Translations under genes and position numbers: made by a program
Notes under the pieces: generated by a model
What the model saw: the letters and a program-made list of their open reading frames with translations, nothing else
Told to the model about the DNA's origin: nothing
The model's database searches: none
NCBI RefSeq assembly: GCF_008808095.1
Contig: NZ_CP023396.1
Location: forward strand, 620,001-684,000
DNA from: Pseudoalteromonas ruthenica
Lineage (GTDB): Bacteria > Pseudomonadota > Gammaproteobacteria > Enterobacterales > Alteromonadaceae
Reading direction: 5' to 3'
DNA length: 64,000 bases
Shown here: positions 14,548-24,812 of the stretch, piece after piece
Layout: each line of letters starts with the position of its first letter
Numbering within the stretch: the first letter of the stretch is position 1

Positions 14548-15111
14548 ATGCTCAGCGCCTATAAAAAACTTAAGCAAAGGCCGCCAGTATTTATCCCACT
14601 GTTACTGGCGCTTGTGCTTATCATTGATAGTTTGATTAGCGCGCCGGTATTTGCCATACAGTGGCACAGTCCCATGCTGATGTATCGTATCGGTGTGGTG
14701 TTTAGCTCGGTTAAGTTAGTACTGGCTGGTGGTTTGAGCGCACATTTGTGGTGGGCGATAGAAAAGCGCAGCTACAGGCCTTTGGCTACTATCGCCGCGC
14801 AAGCGGTCATGCTAATGAGTGCCTTACATGGCATTTTACTGCTTGTGGGTATGCAGAGTGTGATCGATAAATCAAAGCACTATGAGCAGATTGGCCCTTA
14901 TATCTTGGCGCAACAGCACAATGATAACGAGCCTGGCTACATGCAGGTGCTCTATGTATATTGCCCTAAAGCACTGGGTTTTTACCGCTTAACAGAGGTT
15001 CAGCGCCAGCCCGGGCCTCCTGCGATGTTGTTAGTCAAGCGAGATAAACAATGGTTTGTGCAAGGCACTGACCATGCACTGCCACCACCTGGAGAAATCT
15101 GTGGCCAATAA
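14548..15111 (+). CDS. Membrane protein of unknown function
   Basis: I do not recognise this family. 187 residues: a hydrophobic segment near residues 14-35, one near 46-66 and one near 77-97, then a soluble C-terminal part of about 85 residues ending PPPGEICGQ. It begins 19 bases after the M48 protease gene and overlaps the following small gene by 11 bases, so the three probably form an operon concerned with the envelope. Confidence 0.6.
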   Translation: MLSAYKKLKQRPPVFIPLLLALVLIIDSLISAPVFAIQWHSPMLMYRIGVVFSSVKLVLAGGLSAHLWWAIEKRSYRPLATIAAQAVMLMSALHGILLLVGMQSVIDKSKHYEQIGPYILAQQHNDNEPGYMQVLYVYCPKALGFYRLTEVQRQPGPPAMLLVKRDKQWFVQGTDHALPPPGEICGQ

Positions 15112-15517
15112 TTACTTAGTGACACTATTGATAGCCGTGGCGAGTTATAGCGGCTTTAGCGATGCCAAGGGCAGTGATAGCGCTTTGCATCTAGACCCTA
15201 GTTTGCCAACAAGCTTAGCGCTGGCTTTTGCCAACGATAACAATATTGAGCCGGATATCAGTGCTTTCAAAGTATTAAATGTGGTGCCTATGAGCAGTCG
15301 CTCTGGGCGTCGTGTGGCGATGCTGACCATTGAAAACACCGAAAGCGGCCAACGCAGTTTGAATCATCAGCAGGTCATGGGGCTTTTTGCAGATGGTATG
15401 CGGCGCTCACCAGAGGCTTTTAAGCAATTATTTACGGGGCGACAACGTTTGTCTATTACCGTTGATTTTGCGCAGTATGACCACCCGCTGCTTCAGGTGT
15501 ATACACGTAACGAATAG
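15101..15517 (+). CDS. Small secreted protein of unknown function
   Basis: I chose the GTG at 15101, with GGAG six bases upstream, giving a hydrophobic N-terminus (about residues 4-20) that looks like a signal peptide. Longer in-frame starts from 15056 would lie inside the preceding gene and lack a ribosome site. The mature part (about 115 residues) has no motif I recognise. It overlaps the upstream gene by 11 bases, consistent with translational coupling. Confidence 0.55.
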   Translation: MANNYLVTLLIAVASYSGFSDAKGSDSALHLDPSLPTSLALAFANDNNIEPDISAFKVLNVVPMSSRSGRRVAMLTIENTESGQRSLNHQQVMGLFADGMRRSPEAFKQLFTGRQRLSITVDFAQYDHPLLQVYTRNE

Positions 15518-15562
15518 CCAGTGTGAAACGCAGTATGATGCTTACAGCACGCTTGGTAAGGA

Positions 15563-15586
15563 AGAGGTAAGCGAGCGCTTACCTCT
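15563..15586. terminator. Perfect inverted repeat between small gene and efpL
   Basis: AGAGGTAAGCG-AG-CGCTTACCTCT is an 11-bp perfect palindrome in the gap between two convergent genes. It has no T run on either side, so it may stop transcription weakly or protect 3' ends. Confidence 0.4.
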
Positions 15587-15600
15587 ACAATAAATCAGCG

Positions 15601-16167
15601 CTAAGCGCGGCTGATAAACTTGCTCTCAGCGGTGTTAATTTTAATCTTATCGCCGCTGGAAATGTGTTCAGGCACTTGTACTACCAGCCCTGTACTCAAG
15701 GTTGCCGGTTTGGTGCGTGCACTGGCCGACGCCCCTTTAATGGATGGTGAGGTGTCTTCAATCACTAATTCAACGCTAGTTGGTAGGTCTATGGACACTG
15801 GGCGTCCTTCAACTAACACCACCTGTAAACCTTTGGTCGACTCGTCAATAAACAGTAGCTGTTCAGCAATGCTGTCTTTGTTGAGATGATAGGGGGTGTA
15901 GTCCTCTTCATCCATAAACACATGCTCATCACCGTCAACATACGAAAACATTGCAGCACGACGCTGTAAATCGGCAAAATTAAGCATGTCTTCGGCTTTG
16001 AACGTTTCATCCACCTTGGTGCCATCAACCACATCATACATACGCATGCGGTATAGGCTTCCACCGGCACGGCCTTGAGGCACAGAGCGCTCAATGTCGC
16101 GTACAATCATCACCCGACCTTGATACTCAATAGCCGCGTGTTTTTTTATCTCACTTGCCTTGGGCAT
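15601..16167 (-). CDS. efpL: Elongation factor P-like protein EfpL (YeiP)
   Basis: Paralogue of EF-P that relieves ribosome stalling at difficult motifs. 188 residues in three beta domains. The C-terminal signature [26 protein letters not shown] is nearly identical to E. coli YeiP/EfpL. The domain I loop reads [10 protein letters not shown], placing Arg33 where EF-P has its modified lysine. This is the unmodified-arginine form described for EfpL. It converges with the preceding small gene and has its own upstream region. Confidence 0.93.
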   Translation of the reverse strand: MPKASEIKKHAAIEYQGRVMIVRDIERSVPQGRAGGSLYRMRMYDVVDGTKVDETFKAEDMLNFADLQRRAAMFSYVDGDEHVFMDEEDYTPYHLNKDSIAEQLLFIDESTKGLQVVLVEGRPVSIDLPTSVELVIEDTSPSIKGASASARTKPATLSTGLVVQVPEHISSGDKIKINTAESKFISRA

Positions 16168-16209
16168 TATTATTATTCCTCGATTATCTAAGAGCTGTAA
16201 GTTACCTGA

Positions 16210-17004
16210 TCAAAAGGTCCAAGCCAAGTGAATTTGCGGAACCGACTCAGAGGTATTGGTGCCCAGTTTATTGTGCCAATATTGCCATTCGATACCTAGC
16301 ATCAAGGTGCGTTCTTTGGCGTTAAGCGCGTGGCCCAAATCCCACTGCAGGATCGGTTGTGCTAATACCCAGTTTTGTACTTTTTCGCCAAACTCGTTAG
16401 TGCGGCCATCAATGTACTCAACGTGGCCGGTAAAGTAGAACTTTTGCTCGCCGAGGCTAAAAGGTGCGCCCCAGGCAATATCCAGCATCCAACTGTCGCT
16501 TTCGGTTGGCGCGCCACCGGCACTAACGCCATCGCTATCATCAATATAAGCCGTGACTAAGGTAGAGAAAAAGTCAAAGCCATCCACCTGCCAGTCGAGT
16601 TTCACCCCGGGTAGGTATTTCAGCGCCTTGGCATCGCCTGCGGCATTAAAGCCCATCACAAAACCGACATCCTTGAGAGGGCCGGCACTGATATTTTCGC
16701 CAGAGATTTTTGATAGGCTGAAATTCGAGTACCACTCACCGTAGAAATCACTGTCTTGGTAGCCATCATCAAGGTCATCATGAATAACATCGATAAAAAA
16801 GAAGTTATCGCCGTAATCGTAAGCCGACGCGTGTTGCAAAGACACGACGCTGGTATCTGCTTTTTGGCCTGAGAAAGGATTTTTAAAGTCGCCATAATTC
16901 ACGTGCAGTTGAGTCTGACTCCAATTGGCCGCGACCGCTGGCATACTCAGCAAGCTACAGCCTGTCAATGCACAGGCGACAAGGTTACGTGTATTGATTT
17001 TCAT
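16210..17004 (-). CDS. Tsx/OmpK-family outer membrane channel
   Basis: Outer-membrane beta-barrel of the Channel_Tsx family (nucleoside-specific channel and OmpK phage receptor). The signal peptide is cleaved near residue 25 (MPAVAANWS). The N-terminal WSQTQLHVNYG and the following FFFIDVIHDD stretch fit OmpK. Alternating polar and aromatic residues run to a terminal F, as barrel assembly requires. 264 residues, normal length. Likely substrate nucleosides, by family only. It is transcribed away from nhaC's end and separated from it by a hairpin. Confidence 0.82.
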   Translation of the reverse strand: MKINTRNLVACALTGCSLLSMPAVAANWSQTQLHVNYGDFKNPFSGQKADTSVVSLQHASAYDYGDNFFFIDVIHDDLDDGYQDSDFYGEWYSNFSLSKISGENISAGPLKDVGFVMGFNAAGDAKALKYLPGVKLDWQVDGFDFFSTLVTAYIDDSDGVSAGGAPTESDSWMLDIAWGAPFSLGEQKFYFTGHVEYIDGRTNEFGEKVQNWVLAQPILQWDLGHALNAKERTLMLGIEWQYWHNKLGTNTSESVPQIHLAWTF

Positions 17005-17028
17005 AACAAGATGTTTCTAAAAGGAAAG

Positions 17029-17081
17029 TCAACGCAATTATAGCAGATGATGGCGAACAACCACCATCTGCATGGCGTTGA
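17029..17081 (-). terminator. Nested hairpin after the nhaC-type gene
   Basis: Outer stem TCAACGC/GCGTTGA (17029-17035 with 17075-17081) encloses GCAGATG-A-TGG paired with CCA-C-CATCTGC (17043-17071). It lies directly after the stop of the antiporter gene and is a plausible terminator, although only a short T-rich stretch follows. Confidence 0.5.
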
Positions 17082-17082
17082 T

Positions 17083-18393
17083 TTAACCGCGATGGCGCCG
17101 CAGTATGATGGTAATAATTGCCGTGACAGCCAAGATGAAGCAGTAATAAGCCGAGGTTGATACCTGCCATGGACTAATGCTAAACGTTGCACCTAGTAAC
17201 AGAGCTTGGGCGCCGTAAGGCAATGAGCCTTGTAGTACACAGGCGAAAATATCCAGTAAGCTGGCCGAGCGTTTTGCTGCAATGTCGCCATCGTCTGCGA
17301 GCTTTTTAGCCACTGGGCCTGCGACAATAATGGAGACCGTGTTATTGGCAATACACAAATTCGATGTCATCACCAGCAGCGCAATACCAATTTGGTCAGC
17401 CACCTTGCGGTTGAAACGGGCAATGATTTTGGTCAACGCTTGAATTTTATTGGCAAGGTAATCCAGCCCCCCACCTCGGCGAATAAACTCCGACAGGCCA
17501 CCGATGAACATGGATAACAAGAAAATCTCTTGCATGTCACTGAAACCCTGATAAACGTCTTTTACAAAGGCGGAGCCTTGGTAGTCGCCTGTAAAGCCCA
17601 TTATTGCTGCGAAGATTATGCCGCTAAAGAGCACTACAAAGACATTCAGTCCCATCACCGCAAGCACAAGAATAAAGAAATACGGCAACACTAAGAGCCA
17701 GTCAAACTCCGCTACTTCTACCTGTTGTGGCGGTGGTGTGAGCATGACCAATAATGTAATAGTTAAAATGGCGGCAGGCAGGGCGATTTTTAAATTCTCA
17801 CGGAATTTGTCTTTCATCTCGCAGCCTTGGGTGCGTGTAGCCGCAATGGTGGTATCAGATATGATCGATAAGTTATCGCCAAACATGGCCCCGGAGACGA
17901 TAGTACCCGCCATAAGTGCAGGGTCGATGCCTGTTTTCGCCGAGACGGCAAGGGCGATTGGGCCGATGGCGCCAATGGTGCCCATAGACGTGCCCATAGC
18001 CGTCGATACTATCGCGGCTATTAGGAACAGCCCAGGTAATAGCATACTTGCAGGAATAAAAGACAGGCCGGCATTGACCACAGCATCAACGCCGCCAGTG
18101 GCTCCAGCAACAGCGGAAAATGCGCCAGCCAATAGATAAATCAAACACATGGTGATGATGTTGCTATGCCCAGCACCACGAATAAAGGTTTCCACCGAGG
18201 CATTAATACTTTGTTTTGTTATCAAAAAGGCGATAACGATGGCTGGTAGAATCGCGACTGGGGCAGGGAGTTGGTAAAACGCATAATCGACACCTTGCGA
18301 TTGCAAATACAATCCAGTGCCCAAAAATAGCGCGACAAAAATAAGCAGTGGAAGCAACGACAGTTTTGCCGTTGTTGCGTTGTAAGTAGGCTG
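17083..18393 (-). CDS. NhaC-family Na+/H+ antiporter
   Basis: Inner-membrane transporter of about 436 residues with 11-12 hydrophobic segments. The motifs GTIVSGAMFGDNLSIISDTTIAATRTQG (centre) and NNTVSIIVAGPVA (late) are typical of the NhaC/ArsB-type antiporters; some relatives carry amino acids or organic acids. I start it at the Met of MQPTYNATTAK (18393); the frame continues another 35 codons upstream but without hydrophobic or conserved sequence. GAGG lies close to this ATG. A stable hairpin lies in the leader about 30-50 bases upstream. Confidence 0.8.
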   Translation of the reverse strand, partial: QPTYNATTAKLSLLPLLIFVALFLGTGLYLQSQGVDYAFYQLPAPVAILPAIVIAFLITKQSINASVETFIRGAGHSNIITMCLIYLLAGAFSAVAGATGGVDAVVNAGLSFIPASMLLPGLFLIAAIVSTAMGTSMGTIGAIGPIALAVSAKTGIDPALMAGTIVSGAMFGDNLSIISDTTIAATRTQGCEMKDKFRENLKIALPAAILTITLLVMLTPPPQQVEVAEFDWLLVLPYFFILVLAVMGLNVFVVLFSGIIFAAIMGFTGDYQGSAFVKDVYQGFSDMQEIFLLSMFIGGLSEFIRRGGGLDYLANKIQALTKIIARFNRKVADQIGIALLVMTSNLCIANNTVSIIVAGPVAKKLADDGDIAAKRSASLLDIFACVLQGSLPYGAQALLLGATFSISPWQVSTSAYYCFILAVTAIITIILRRHRG

Positions 18394-18420
18394 CATGAAT
18401 ACCTCAAAAAATGATCGCCA

Positions 18421-18447
18421 ACAGCCAAAAGTTCTTCTTTTAGCTGT
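18421..18447 (-). promoter_or_regulatory. Leader hairpin upstream of the antiporter gene
   Basis: ACAGCCAAAAG-TTCTT-CTTTTAGCTGT forms an 11-bp stem (one G-U pair) ending about 28 bases before the start codon on the minus strand. It could act in translation control or attenuation; I cannot match it to a known riboswitch by eye. Confidence 0.3.
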
Positions 18448-18772
18448 ATTTCTTTCGCATGATTTGTCCATCAACCCCTGCGTGCGCCCGCAAGCCAAAG
18501 ACCAAATCGGCGCGTAATTTTGGGCAGTTTATACGTATGGACGGCTAAAGTCTACGACGTTCATTGTGGTTGTTGTTATTTTACTCAGTAGTAACACAAA
18601 AAATTAACATTATCGAGCGCTTAGCCATAATTAGCGGGCTTACCCTGGGCCTAAAATGAAATCGCTCACGACATGGCCGCAGGGCATTGTTTTGAATCTT
18701 TCTCACTCGCGCACCCTGTGCATCTGCGTTAGCATAGAGGCTATCAGTATTTCATTGATTGAAGGAAAATAT
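18448..18772. other. Divergent intergenic region (antiporter gene / dapB)
   Basis: About 325 bases with no gene I can support. A frame continuous with dapB is open from 18656, but its composition is not coding-like. The region must hold promoters for the two divergent genes, but I see no strong consensus boxes. Confidence 0.4.
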
Positions 18773-19579
18773 ATGTCTGCTCGTGTAGGGGTACTCGGTG
18801 CCAATGGCCGAATGGGGCAAGTGTTATTAGCTGCAACCAATAATGATGGTGACACGCAGCTCGCAGGCGCTTATGTACGCGCGCACTCACAACTGCTCGG
18901 TGTCAACGTCAACACTGTAGTTAAAGACTTAAACGAACACGCTGAGGGCTTAGCTTTTAGCGCCTTCGATGAGCAAAGTCAGTGTGACGTGCTGATTGAT
19001 TTCACCCTTCCTGCTGGCATGCTGGCTCACCTTGATATCGCCGTTGCTAAAGGCACGCCGATGGTGATTGGTACCACCGGGCTTGATGAGCAACAAATGC
19101 AGCGTTTGTATGATGCCAGCGAGCATATCCCCATTGTTTTTGCCCGTAACTTTAGCGTCGGTATTAATTTATTACTTAATTTGGTGCAAACGGCAGCGCA
19201 GAAAATGGGTGATGACGCCGACATAGAGGTTTTCGAAGCTCACCACCGCCATAAGATTGATGCGCCATCAGGGACCGCATTAGCCCTTGGTGAAGCCATT
19301 GCCGAAGCCAAACAATGGCAACATGATGACGTCGCTGTGTATGACCGCTCACAAAGTGAGCAGGCCAAATCTCAAAAGGAAATTGGCTATTCGGTGCTAC
19401 GAGGTGGCGATATAGTTGGTGAACATACGGCTTACTTTGCATTAATGGGTGAAAGGCTTGAATTAACACACAAAGCAAGCTCAAGAATGACGTTCGCGCA
19501 AGGAGCAGTGAGGGCTGCGAAGTGGGTGCAAAATAAGCAACCTGGCTTTTATACTATGCAAGATGTGCTCGAACTATAG
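18773..19579 (+). CDS. dapB: 4-hydroxy-tetrahydrodipicolinate reductase
   Basis: Second committed step of lysine and diaminopimelate synthesis, NAD(P)H-dependent. The start at 18773 (after GAAGGAAAATAT) gives MSARVGVLGANGRMGQ, with the GANGRMG dinucleotide motif at residues 9-15. The catalytic block EAHHRHKIDAPSGTAL (about 155-170) has the expected His-His and Lys. 268 residues, standard. An in-frame upstream ATG at 18656 gives a 39-residue extension unlike DapB and is rejected. dapB just upstream of carA is a widespread order in Pseudomonas and Alteromonadales. Confidence 0.96.
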   Translation: MSARVGVLGANGRMGQVLLAATNNDGDTQLAGAYVRAHSQLLGVNVNTVVKDLNEHAEGLAFSAFDEQSQCDVLIDFTLPAGMLAHLDIAVAKGTPMVIGTTGLDEQQMQRLYDASEHIPIVFARNFSVGINLLLNLVQTAAQKMGDDADIEVFEAHHRHKIDAPSGTALALGEAIAEAKQWQHDDVAVYDRSQSEQAKSQKEIGYSVLRGGDIVGEHTAYFALMGERLELTHKASSRMTFAQGAVRAAKWVQNKQPGFYTMQDVLEL

Positions 19580-19711
19580 AACTTTAAGGGTGTTTTTACG
19601 AGTTTCGGGAGCTTTTCATTGAATAGGTGCTGTTTTTTATATTTACAAACTTTTAATTAGATCTTTCTCCGACTCTCGTGTAGAATATCGTCAATTTGCC
19701 AAAATTTCATA

Positions 19712-19792
19712 ATGCGTATAACCAAGCGCTGCAAACGGGTAGTAAATCGGTCATTTTTACTCCCGTTTTTTACTGTTAGGAGGTTAACTTGA
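19712..19792 (+). CDS. carAB leader peptide (26 codons)
   Basis: A small ORF starting at ATG 19712 and ending in TGA at 19790-19792, which overlaps the TTG start codon of carA (TTGA). It encodes a basic peptide ([14 protein letters not shown]...) with Phe/Leu-rich codons (TTT, TTA, TTT, TTT) read across a U-rich terminator. Positioning a terminator inside a translated leader is the arrangement of pyrimidine-sensitive attenuation in E. coli pyrBI, and translated leaders have been reported for pseudomonad carAB. The function is inferred. Confidence 0.6.
   Translation: MRITKRCKRVVNRSFLLPFFTVRRLT
19733..19771 (+). terminator. Attenuator hairpin inside the carAB leader
   Basis: AAACGGG with TTTACTCCCGTTT forms a 13-bp stem: AAACGGG/CCCGTTT plus AGTAAA/TTTACT around a one-base bulge. 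Six T follow (19766-19771), ending only 17 bases before the carA start. A terminator here can only make sense if it is conditional. Confidence 0.75.
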
Positions 19793-20925
19793 CTAAATCC
19801 GCTCTGTTAGTCCTAGAAGACGGCACAGTGTTTCGCGGTACTGCGATCGGCGCTGACGGCATGTCAGTGGGTGAAGTAGTATTCAACACGTCGATGACTG
19901 GTTACCAAGAAATCTTGACTGATCCGTCATATGCCGAACAAATCGTTACCCTGACTTACCCGCATATCGGGAACACGGGTACTAACAGCGAAGACGAAGA
20001 AGCGGCACGTATCTGGGCTAAAGGCCTAGTTATCCGCGATTTGCCACTGCTAGCGAGTAATTTCCGCAACCAACAATCGCTCGACGAGTACCTAAAAGAA
20101 CGTAACATTTTAGGCATCGCCGATATCGATACCCGTAAGTTGACTCGTATCCTTCGCGATAAAGGGGCGCAAAACGGGTGTATCATCGCGGGCGATGAGG
20201 TTGATGAGAATAAAGCCCTGGAAGCGGCGCAAGCCTTCCCTGGGTTGAAAGGCATGGATTTAGCCAAAGAAGTCTGTACCAGCGAGCCATTCGAGTGGCG
20301 CGAAACGAGCTGGACACTGGGCGAGGGCTTTAAAACCCTAAGCGCTGAGGATGAAAAGTTTCATGTGGTTGCCTACGACTTTGGCGTTAAGCGCAACATT
20401 CTCAGGATGTTGGTGGATAGAGGCTGTAAGCTCACGGTGGTGCCGGCACAAACCTCGGCAGAAGAGGTGTTAAAGCTTAATCCCGATGGCATTTTCCTCT
20501 CTAACGGCCCCGGCGATCCAGAACCTTGTACTTACGCCATTGACGCCATTAAAACCTTCCTTGATAAAAACATCCCTATTTTCGGCATTTGCCTTGGTCA
20601 CCAACTATTAGCACTGGCTTCAGGTGCAAGCACTGCAAAAATGAAATTTGGCCACCACGGTGGTAACCACCCGGTAAAAGACCTTGACCGTGGTGTAGTG
20701 ATGATCACTGCGCAAAACCATGGCTTCGCGGCGGATGAAGCAAGCTTGCCAGAGAACCTTAGAGCGACACATAAATCGTTGTTTGATGGCACCTTACAAG
20801 GTATCCACCGCACCGATAAGCCTGCGTTTAGTTTCCAAGGCCACCCAGAAGCTAGCCCAGGCCCCCATGACGCAGCCCCGTTGTTCGATCACTTTATCGA
20901 ACTGATGCAAGCGCAATCTAACTAA
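19789..20925 (+). CDS. carA: Carbamoyl-phosphate synthase small subunit
   Basis: Glutaminase subunit that supplies ammonia to CarB for carbamoyl phosphate, the precursor of arginine and pyrimidines. The start is TTG, as in E. coli carA, with AGGAGG five bases before it, giving [12 protein letters not shown]. The class I amidotransferase triad is visible: Cys in FGICLGHQ, and His and Glu in [10 protein letters not shown] near the C-terminus. 378 residues, standard. It overlaps the leader peptide stop, so it may be translationally coupled to the leader. carB follows after 18 bases. Confidence 0.97.
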   Translation: MTKSALLVLEDGTVFRGTAIGADGMSVGEVVFNTSMTGYQEILTDPSYAEQIVTLTYPHIGNTGTNSEDEEAARIWAKGLVIRDLPLLASNFRNQQSLDEYLKERNILGIADIDTRKLTRILRDKGAQNGCIIAGDEVDENKALEAAQAFPGLKGMDLAKEVCTSEPFEWRETSWTLGEGFKTLSAEDEKFHVVAYDFGVKRNILRMLVDRGCKLTVVPAQTSAEEVLKLNPDGIFLSNGPGDPEPCTYAIDAIKTFLDKNIPIFGICLGHQLLALASGASTAKMKFGHHGGNHPVKDLDRGVVMITAQNHGFAADEASLPENLRATHKSLFDGTLQGIHRTDKPAFSFQGHPEASPGPHDAAPLFDHFIELMQAQSN

Positions 20926-20943
20926 TTTAAGACCGGAGTAATA

Positions 20944-23900
20944 ATGCCAAAACGTACTGACATAAAAAGCATTCTTATCTTAGGCGCAGGCCCGATCGTT
21001 ATCGGTCAAGCTTGCGAATTTGACTACTCGGGTGCTCAAGCCTGTAAAGCGCTTAAAGAGGAGGGTTACCGGGTAATCCTTGTTAACTCTAACCCTGCTA
21101 CGATTATGACCGACCCAGAAATGGCCGATGCCACCTACATCGAGCCTATTCACTGGGAAGTAGTAGAGAAAATCATCGCCAAAGAGAAGCCCGATGCGGT
21201 GCTGCCAACCATGGGCGGACAAACCGCATTGAACTGTGCACTCGAGCTGGATAAGCATGGCGTGCTTGCTAAGTATGACGTTGAGCTTATCGGTGCCACG
21301 GCGGATGCCATTGATAAAGCGGAAAACCGCGAACGCTTTGACGCTGCGATGAAAAATATTGGCCTTGAGTGTCCGCGTGCGGAAATTGCGCGCTCTATGG
21401 ATGAAGCCCACGATGTGCTTTCGCGCATTGGCTTTCCATGTATTATTCGCCCGTCATTTACCATGGGCGGCACCGGCGGCGGTGTGGCTTACAACATGGA
21501 AGAGTTCGACGAAATCTGTACGCGAGGTCTTGACCTATCGCCGACCAATGAGCTGTTGATTGACGAAAGCTTACTGGGCTGGAAAGAGTACGAAATGGAA
21601 GTTGTGCGGGACAAAAATGATAACTGCATCATTGTCTGCTCAATTGAAAACTTCGACCCTATGGGCGTACACACCGGTGACTCAATCACTGTAGCGCCGG
21701 CACAAACACTGACCGACAAAGAATACCAAATCATGCGTAACGCCTCGATGGCGGTACTGCGTGAAATCGGCGTAGAAACCGGTGGCTCTAACGTACAATT
21801 CGGCGTTAATCCAGATAACGGCCGCGTGGTCATTATTGAAATGAACCCTCGAGTGTCACGCTCATCGGCATTGGCTTCAAAAGCGACTGGTTTTCCGATT
21901 GCAAAAATCGCTGCCAAATTGGCTGTGGGTTATACCCTGGACGAGCTGCAAAATGATATCACCGGTGGCAAAACTCCGGCGTCATTCGAGCCGTCTATTG
22001 ACTACGTTGTTACGAAAATTCCACGCTTTAACTTTGAAAAGTTTGCCGGCTCTAATGACCGCCTAACCACACAGATGAAGTCGGTGGGTGAGGTAATGGC
22101 TATTGGTCGTAATCAGCAAGAGTCACTGCACAAGGCACTACGTGGATTAGAAGTAGGCGCGACTGGCTTTAACCCGGTATTGCCTATTGGTGAAAAAGGC
22201 GCGATTGAGAAAATCACTCGCGAGCTACGTGAGCCGGGCGCTGAGCGTATCTGGTACATCGCCGATGCGATGCGCCATGGTATGAGCGTGGAAGATGTAT
22301 TTAATTTAACTAAGATTGACCGCTGGTATCTGGTGCAAATTGAAGACATCATCAAAGACGAAGAAAAAGTCAAAGAAGGCGGTCTAGCAGGTCTTACTGG
22401 CGACTTCTTACGCGCTTTAAAACGTAAAGGTTTTGCCGATGCGCGTATTGCTGAGCTTGCCGGTGTGTCGGAAAAAGAAATCCGTAAAAAGCGTCAGCAG
22501 CTGAATATTCTGCCCGTATACAAGCGCGTGGATACCTGTGCAGCTGAGTTTAGCTCAGACACTGCCTACATGTACTCAAGCTATGATGAAGAGTGTGAAG
22601 CGGCGCCTTCAGACAAAGACAAAATCATGGTTATCGGTGGCGGTCCAAACCGCATCGGTCAAGGTATCGAGTTTGACTATTGTTGTGTGCACGCAGCACT
22701 GGCGATGCGCGAAGACGGTTATGAGACCATCATGGTGAACTGTAACCCTGAGACAGTGTCAACAGACTACGACACCTCAGATCGCCTATACTTCGAGCCA
22801 ATCACCCTTGAAGATGTTCTGGAAATTGCCCGTGTTGAAAAGCCAAAAGGCGTTATCGTGCAATACGGTGGACAAACGCCATTGAAACTGGCGCGCGCTC
22901 TAGAAGCGAACGGTGTACCAATCATTGGTACTTCACCGGATGCCATTGACCGTGCAGAAGACCGTGAGCGTTTCCAGCAAATGGTTGAGCGTTTGAACCT
23001 GCTGCAACCTGAAAATGCCACCGTCACGTCGCAAGAAGAGGCGATTGCCAAATCAAAAGAAATTGGCTTCCCGCTGGTGGTTCGCCCCTCTTATGTACTG
23101 GGTGGTCGAGCGATGGAAATCGTTTATGATGAAGACGACCTACGCCGCTACATGAATGAAGCGGTATCGGTGTCTAATGAAGCCCCAGTGCTTTTGGACC
23201 ACTTCCTTGATGATGCCATTGAGGTTGACGTAGACGCAGTGTGTGATGGTGAAACCGTTATTATCGGCGGTATTATGGAGCACATCGAGCAAGCAGGGGT
23301 ACACTCTGGTGACTCGGCATGTTCTCTACCTGCCCATACACTGAGCCAAGACATTCAAGATGTTATGCGTGAGCAAGTGCGCAACATGGCGCTTGAGCTG
23401 GGCGTAATTGGTCTTATGAATACTCAGTTCGCGGTTAAAGACGGTGAAGTGTACCTGATTGAAGTGAACCCTCGTGCCGCGCGTACAATTCCGTTCGTAT
23501 CAAAGGCGACGGGCGTGCCATTAGCTAAGGTAGCGGCGCGTTGTATGGCTGGTCAAAGCCTAGCGAGCCAAGGCATCAGCAAAGAGACCATTCCACCTTA
23601 TTACAGTGTTAAAGAGGTGGTGTTACCCTTTGCTAAATTCCAAGGTGTTGACCCAATTCGTGGCCCAGAGATGCGTTCTACCGGTGAAGTGATGGGCGTT
23701 GGTGATACTTTCGCCGAAGCCTTTGCAAAAGCGCAGCTTGGAGCAGGTAATGCTTTACCACGCGGTGGTCGCGCGTTACTATCAGTACGTAATGGTGACA
23801 AAGCGCGAGCTATCGAGCTTGCTAAAACCATGACTGAACTAGGCTTTGAACTAGACGCAACCTCAGGGACAGCGCAAGCGCTTGAAGATGCGGGCATCGC

Positions 23901-24162
23901 AGTTCGCCGTGTAAACAAGGTATTTGAGGGCCGTCCTCATATCCTTGACCGCATTAAAAACGGCGAGTACAGCTACATCGTAAACACCACCGAAGGTCGC
24001 CAAGCGATTGAGGATTCCAAAGTGTTACGTCGTGGCGCCTTGATGCACAAGACAAACTACACCACCACCTTGAATGCTGCGTTTGCCAACTGTACGGCTA
24101 ACTCAGCAGACGATCGTGGCCACGTAGCGTCAGTTCAAGAGTTACACCAACGAGTAAACTAA
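20944..24162 (+). CDS. carB: Carbamoyl-phosphate synthase large subunit
   Basis: Builds carbamoyl phosphate from bicarbonate, glutamine-derived ammonia and two ATP. 1072 residues with the duplicated architecture: first half with [17 protein letters not shown] near the start and ATP-grasp (about 130-330), second half beginning [17 protein letters not shown] (about 565) with its own ATP-grasp (about 675-865). A C-terminal MGS-type allosteric domain (about 935-1072) is where ornithine and UMP bind in E. coli. No anomalies. It is in an operon with carA and closely followed by greA. Confidence 0.98.
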   Translation: MPKRTDIKSILILGAGPIVIGQACEFDYSGAQACKALKEEGYRVILVNSNPATIMTDPEMADATYIEPIHWEVVEKIIAKEKPDAVLPTMGGQTALNCALELDKHGVLAKYDVELIGATADAIDKAENRERFDAAMKNIGLECPRAEIARSMDEAHDVLSRIGFPCIIRPSFTMGGTGGGVAYNMEEFDEICTRGLDLSPTNELLIDESLLGWKEYEMEVVRDKNDNCIIVCSIENFDPMGVHTGDSITVAPAQTLTDKEYQIMRNASMAVLREIGVETGGSNVQFGVNPDNGRVVIIEMNPRVSRSSALASKATGFPIAKIAAKLAVGYTLDELQNDITGGKTPASFEPSIDYVVTKIPRFNFEKFAGSNDRLTTQMKSVGEVMAIGRNQQESLHKALRGLEVGATGFNPVLPIGEKGAIEKITRELREPGAERIWYIADAMRHGMSVEDVFNLTKIDRWYLVQIEDIIKDEEKVKEGGLAGLTGDFLRALKRKGFADARIAELAGVSEKEIRKKRQQLNILPVYKRVDTCAAEFSSDTAYMYSSYDEECEAAPSDKDKIMVIGGGPNRIGQGIEFDYCCVHAALAMREDGYETIMVNCNPETVSTDYDTSDRLYFEPITLEDVLEIARVEKPKGVIVQYGGQTPLKLARALEANGVPIIGTSPDAIDRAEDRERFQQMVERLNLLQPENATVTSQEEAIAKSKEIGFPLVVRPSYVLGGRAMEIVYDEDDLRRYMNEAVSVSNEAPVLLDHFLDDAIEVDVDAVCDGETVIIGGIMEHIEQAGVHSGDSACSLPAHTLSQDIQDVMREQVRNMALELGVIGLMNTQFAVKDGEVYLIEVNPRAARTIPFVSKATGVPLAKVAARCMAGQSLASQGISKETIPPYYSVKEVVLPFAKFQGVDPIRGPEMRSTGEVMGVGDTFAEAFAKAQLGAGNALPRGGRALLSVRNGDKARAIELAKTMTELGFELDATSGTAQALEDAGIAVRRVNKVFEGRPHILDRIKNGEYSYIVNTTEGRQAIEDSKVLRRGALMHKTNYTTTLNAAFANCTANSADDRGHVASVQELHQRVN

Positions 24163-24208
24163 GCGCTTGGCCGCAGTGTTGCTGCGGCCTACCGTAAGTG
24201 GGAAAACT

Positions 24209-24685
24209 ATGCAAAAAATTCCAATGACCGCACGCGGTGCAGAGCTATTGCGTGAAGAGTTAAACGAATTAAAGACAGTAACGCGTCCAAAGATCATCGC
24301 TGATATCGCCGAAGCGCGTGAACACGGAGATTTGAAAGAGAACGCTGAGTATCACGCTGCCCGTGAGCAGCAGGGGTTCTGTGAAGGTCGTATTCAAGAA
24401 ATTGAAGCGAAACTGTCGAATGCGCAAATTATCGACGTCACTAAAATGCCGAACAATGGCAAAGTGATTTTCGGCACCACGGTCACCATATTAAATGTGG
24501 ATACCGACGAAGAAGTACGTTATCGCATTGTTGGTGACGACGAAGCGGATATTAAAAATAACCTGATTTCGGTTAATTCACCCATTGCTCGCGGTCTTGT
24601 CGGCAAACAGCTCGACGACAGCGTAAACATTGAAACACCTAATGGTGCGGTGGAATACGAAATTATCGAAGTTGAATACCTCTAA
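24209..24685 (+). CDS. greA: Transcription elongation factor GreA
   Basis: Rescues backtracked RNA polymerase by stimulating transcript cleavage. The ATG at 24209 gives [18 protein letters not shown], the canonical GreA start. The N-terminal coiled coil holds the acidic tip [21 protein letters not shown] (about 36-56), and the C-terminal FKBP-like domain is complete. 158 residues. An in-frame upstream start at 24167 is not conserved. carA-carB-greA in one run is also the Pseudomonas order. A good terminator follows. Confidence 0.97.
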   Translation: MQKIPMTARGAELLREELNELKTVTRPKIIADIAEAREHGDLKENAEYHAAREQQGFCEGRIQEIEAKLSNAQIIDVTKMPNNGKVIFGTTVTILNVDTDEEVRYRIVGDDEADIKNNLISVNSPIARGLVGKQLDDSVNIETPNGAVEYEIIEVEYL

Positions 24686-24701
24686 GCGAGCGTATTCATT
24701 C

Positions 24702-24732
24702 TAAAAAGCCCGCGCCTTGACGCGGGCTTTTT
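24702..24732 (+). terminator. Terminator of the car-greA operon
   Basis: AAAAAGCCCGCG-N5-CGCGGGCTTTTTT hairpin with T run, about 17 bases after the greA stop. Confidence 0.9.
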
Positions 24733-24812
24733 TATGGCAGTGATGCACTTGCGCAGGGAAACCGTGTACTGCGCATCATAGCCTGCGCAAATGACTCAAC
24801 AAGGAAGCTCCC

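Noticed and set aside
18656..18772. 39-codon N-terminal extension of DapB
   Set aside because: Not conserved in DapB and not preceded by a ribosome site; the GANGRMG motif fits a start at 18773.
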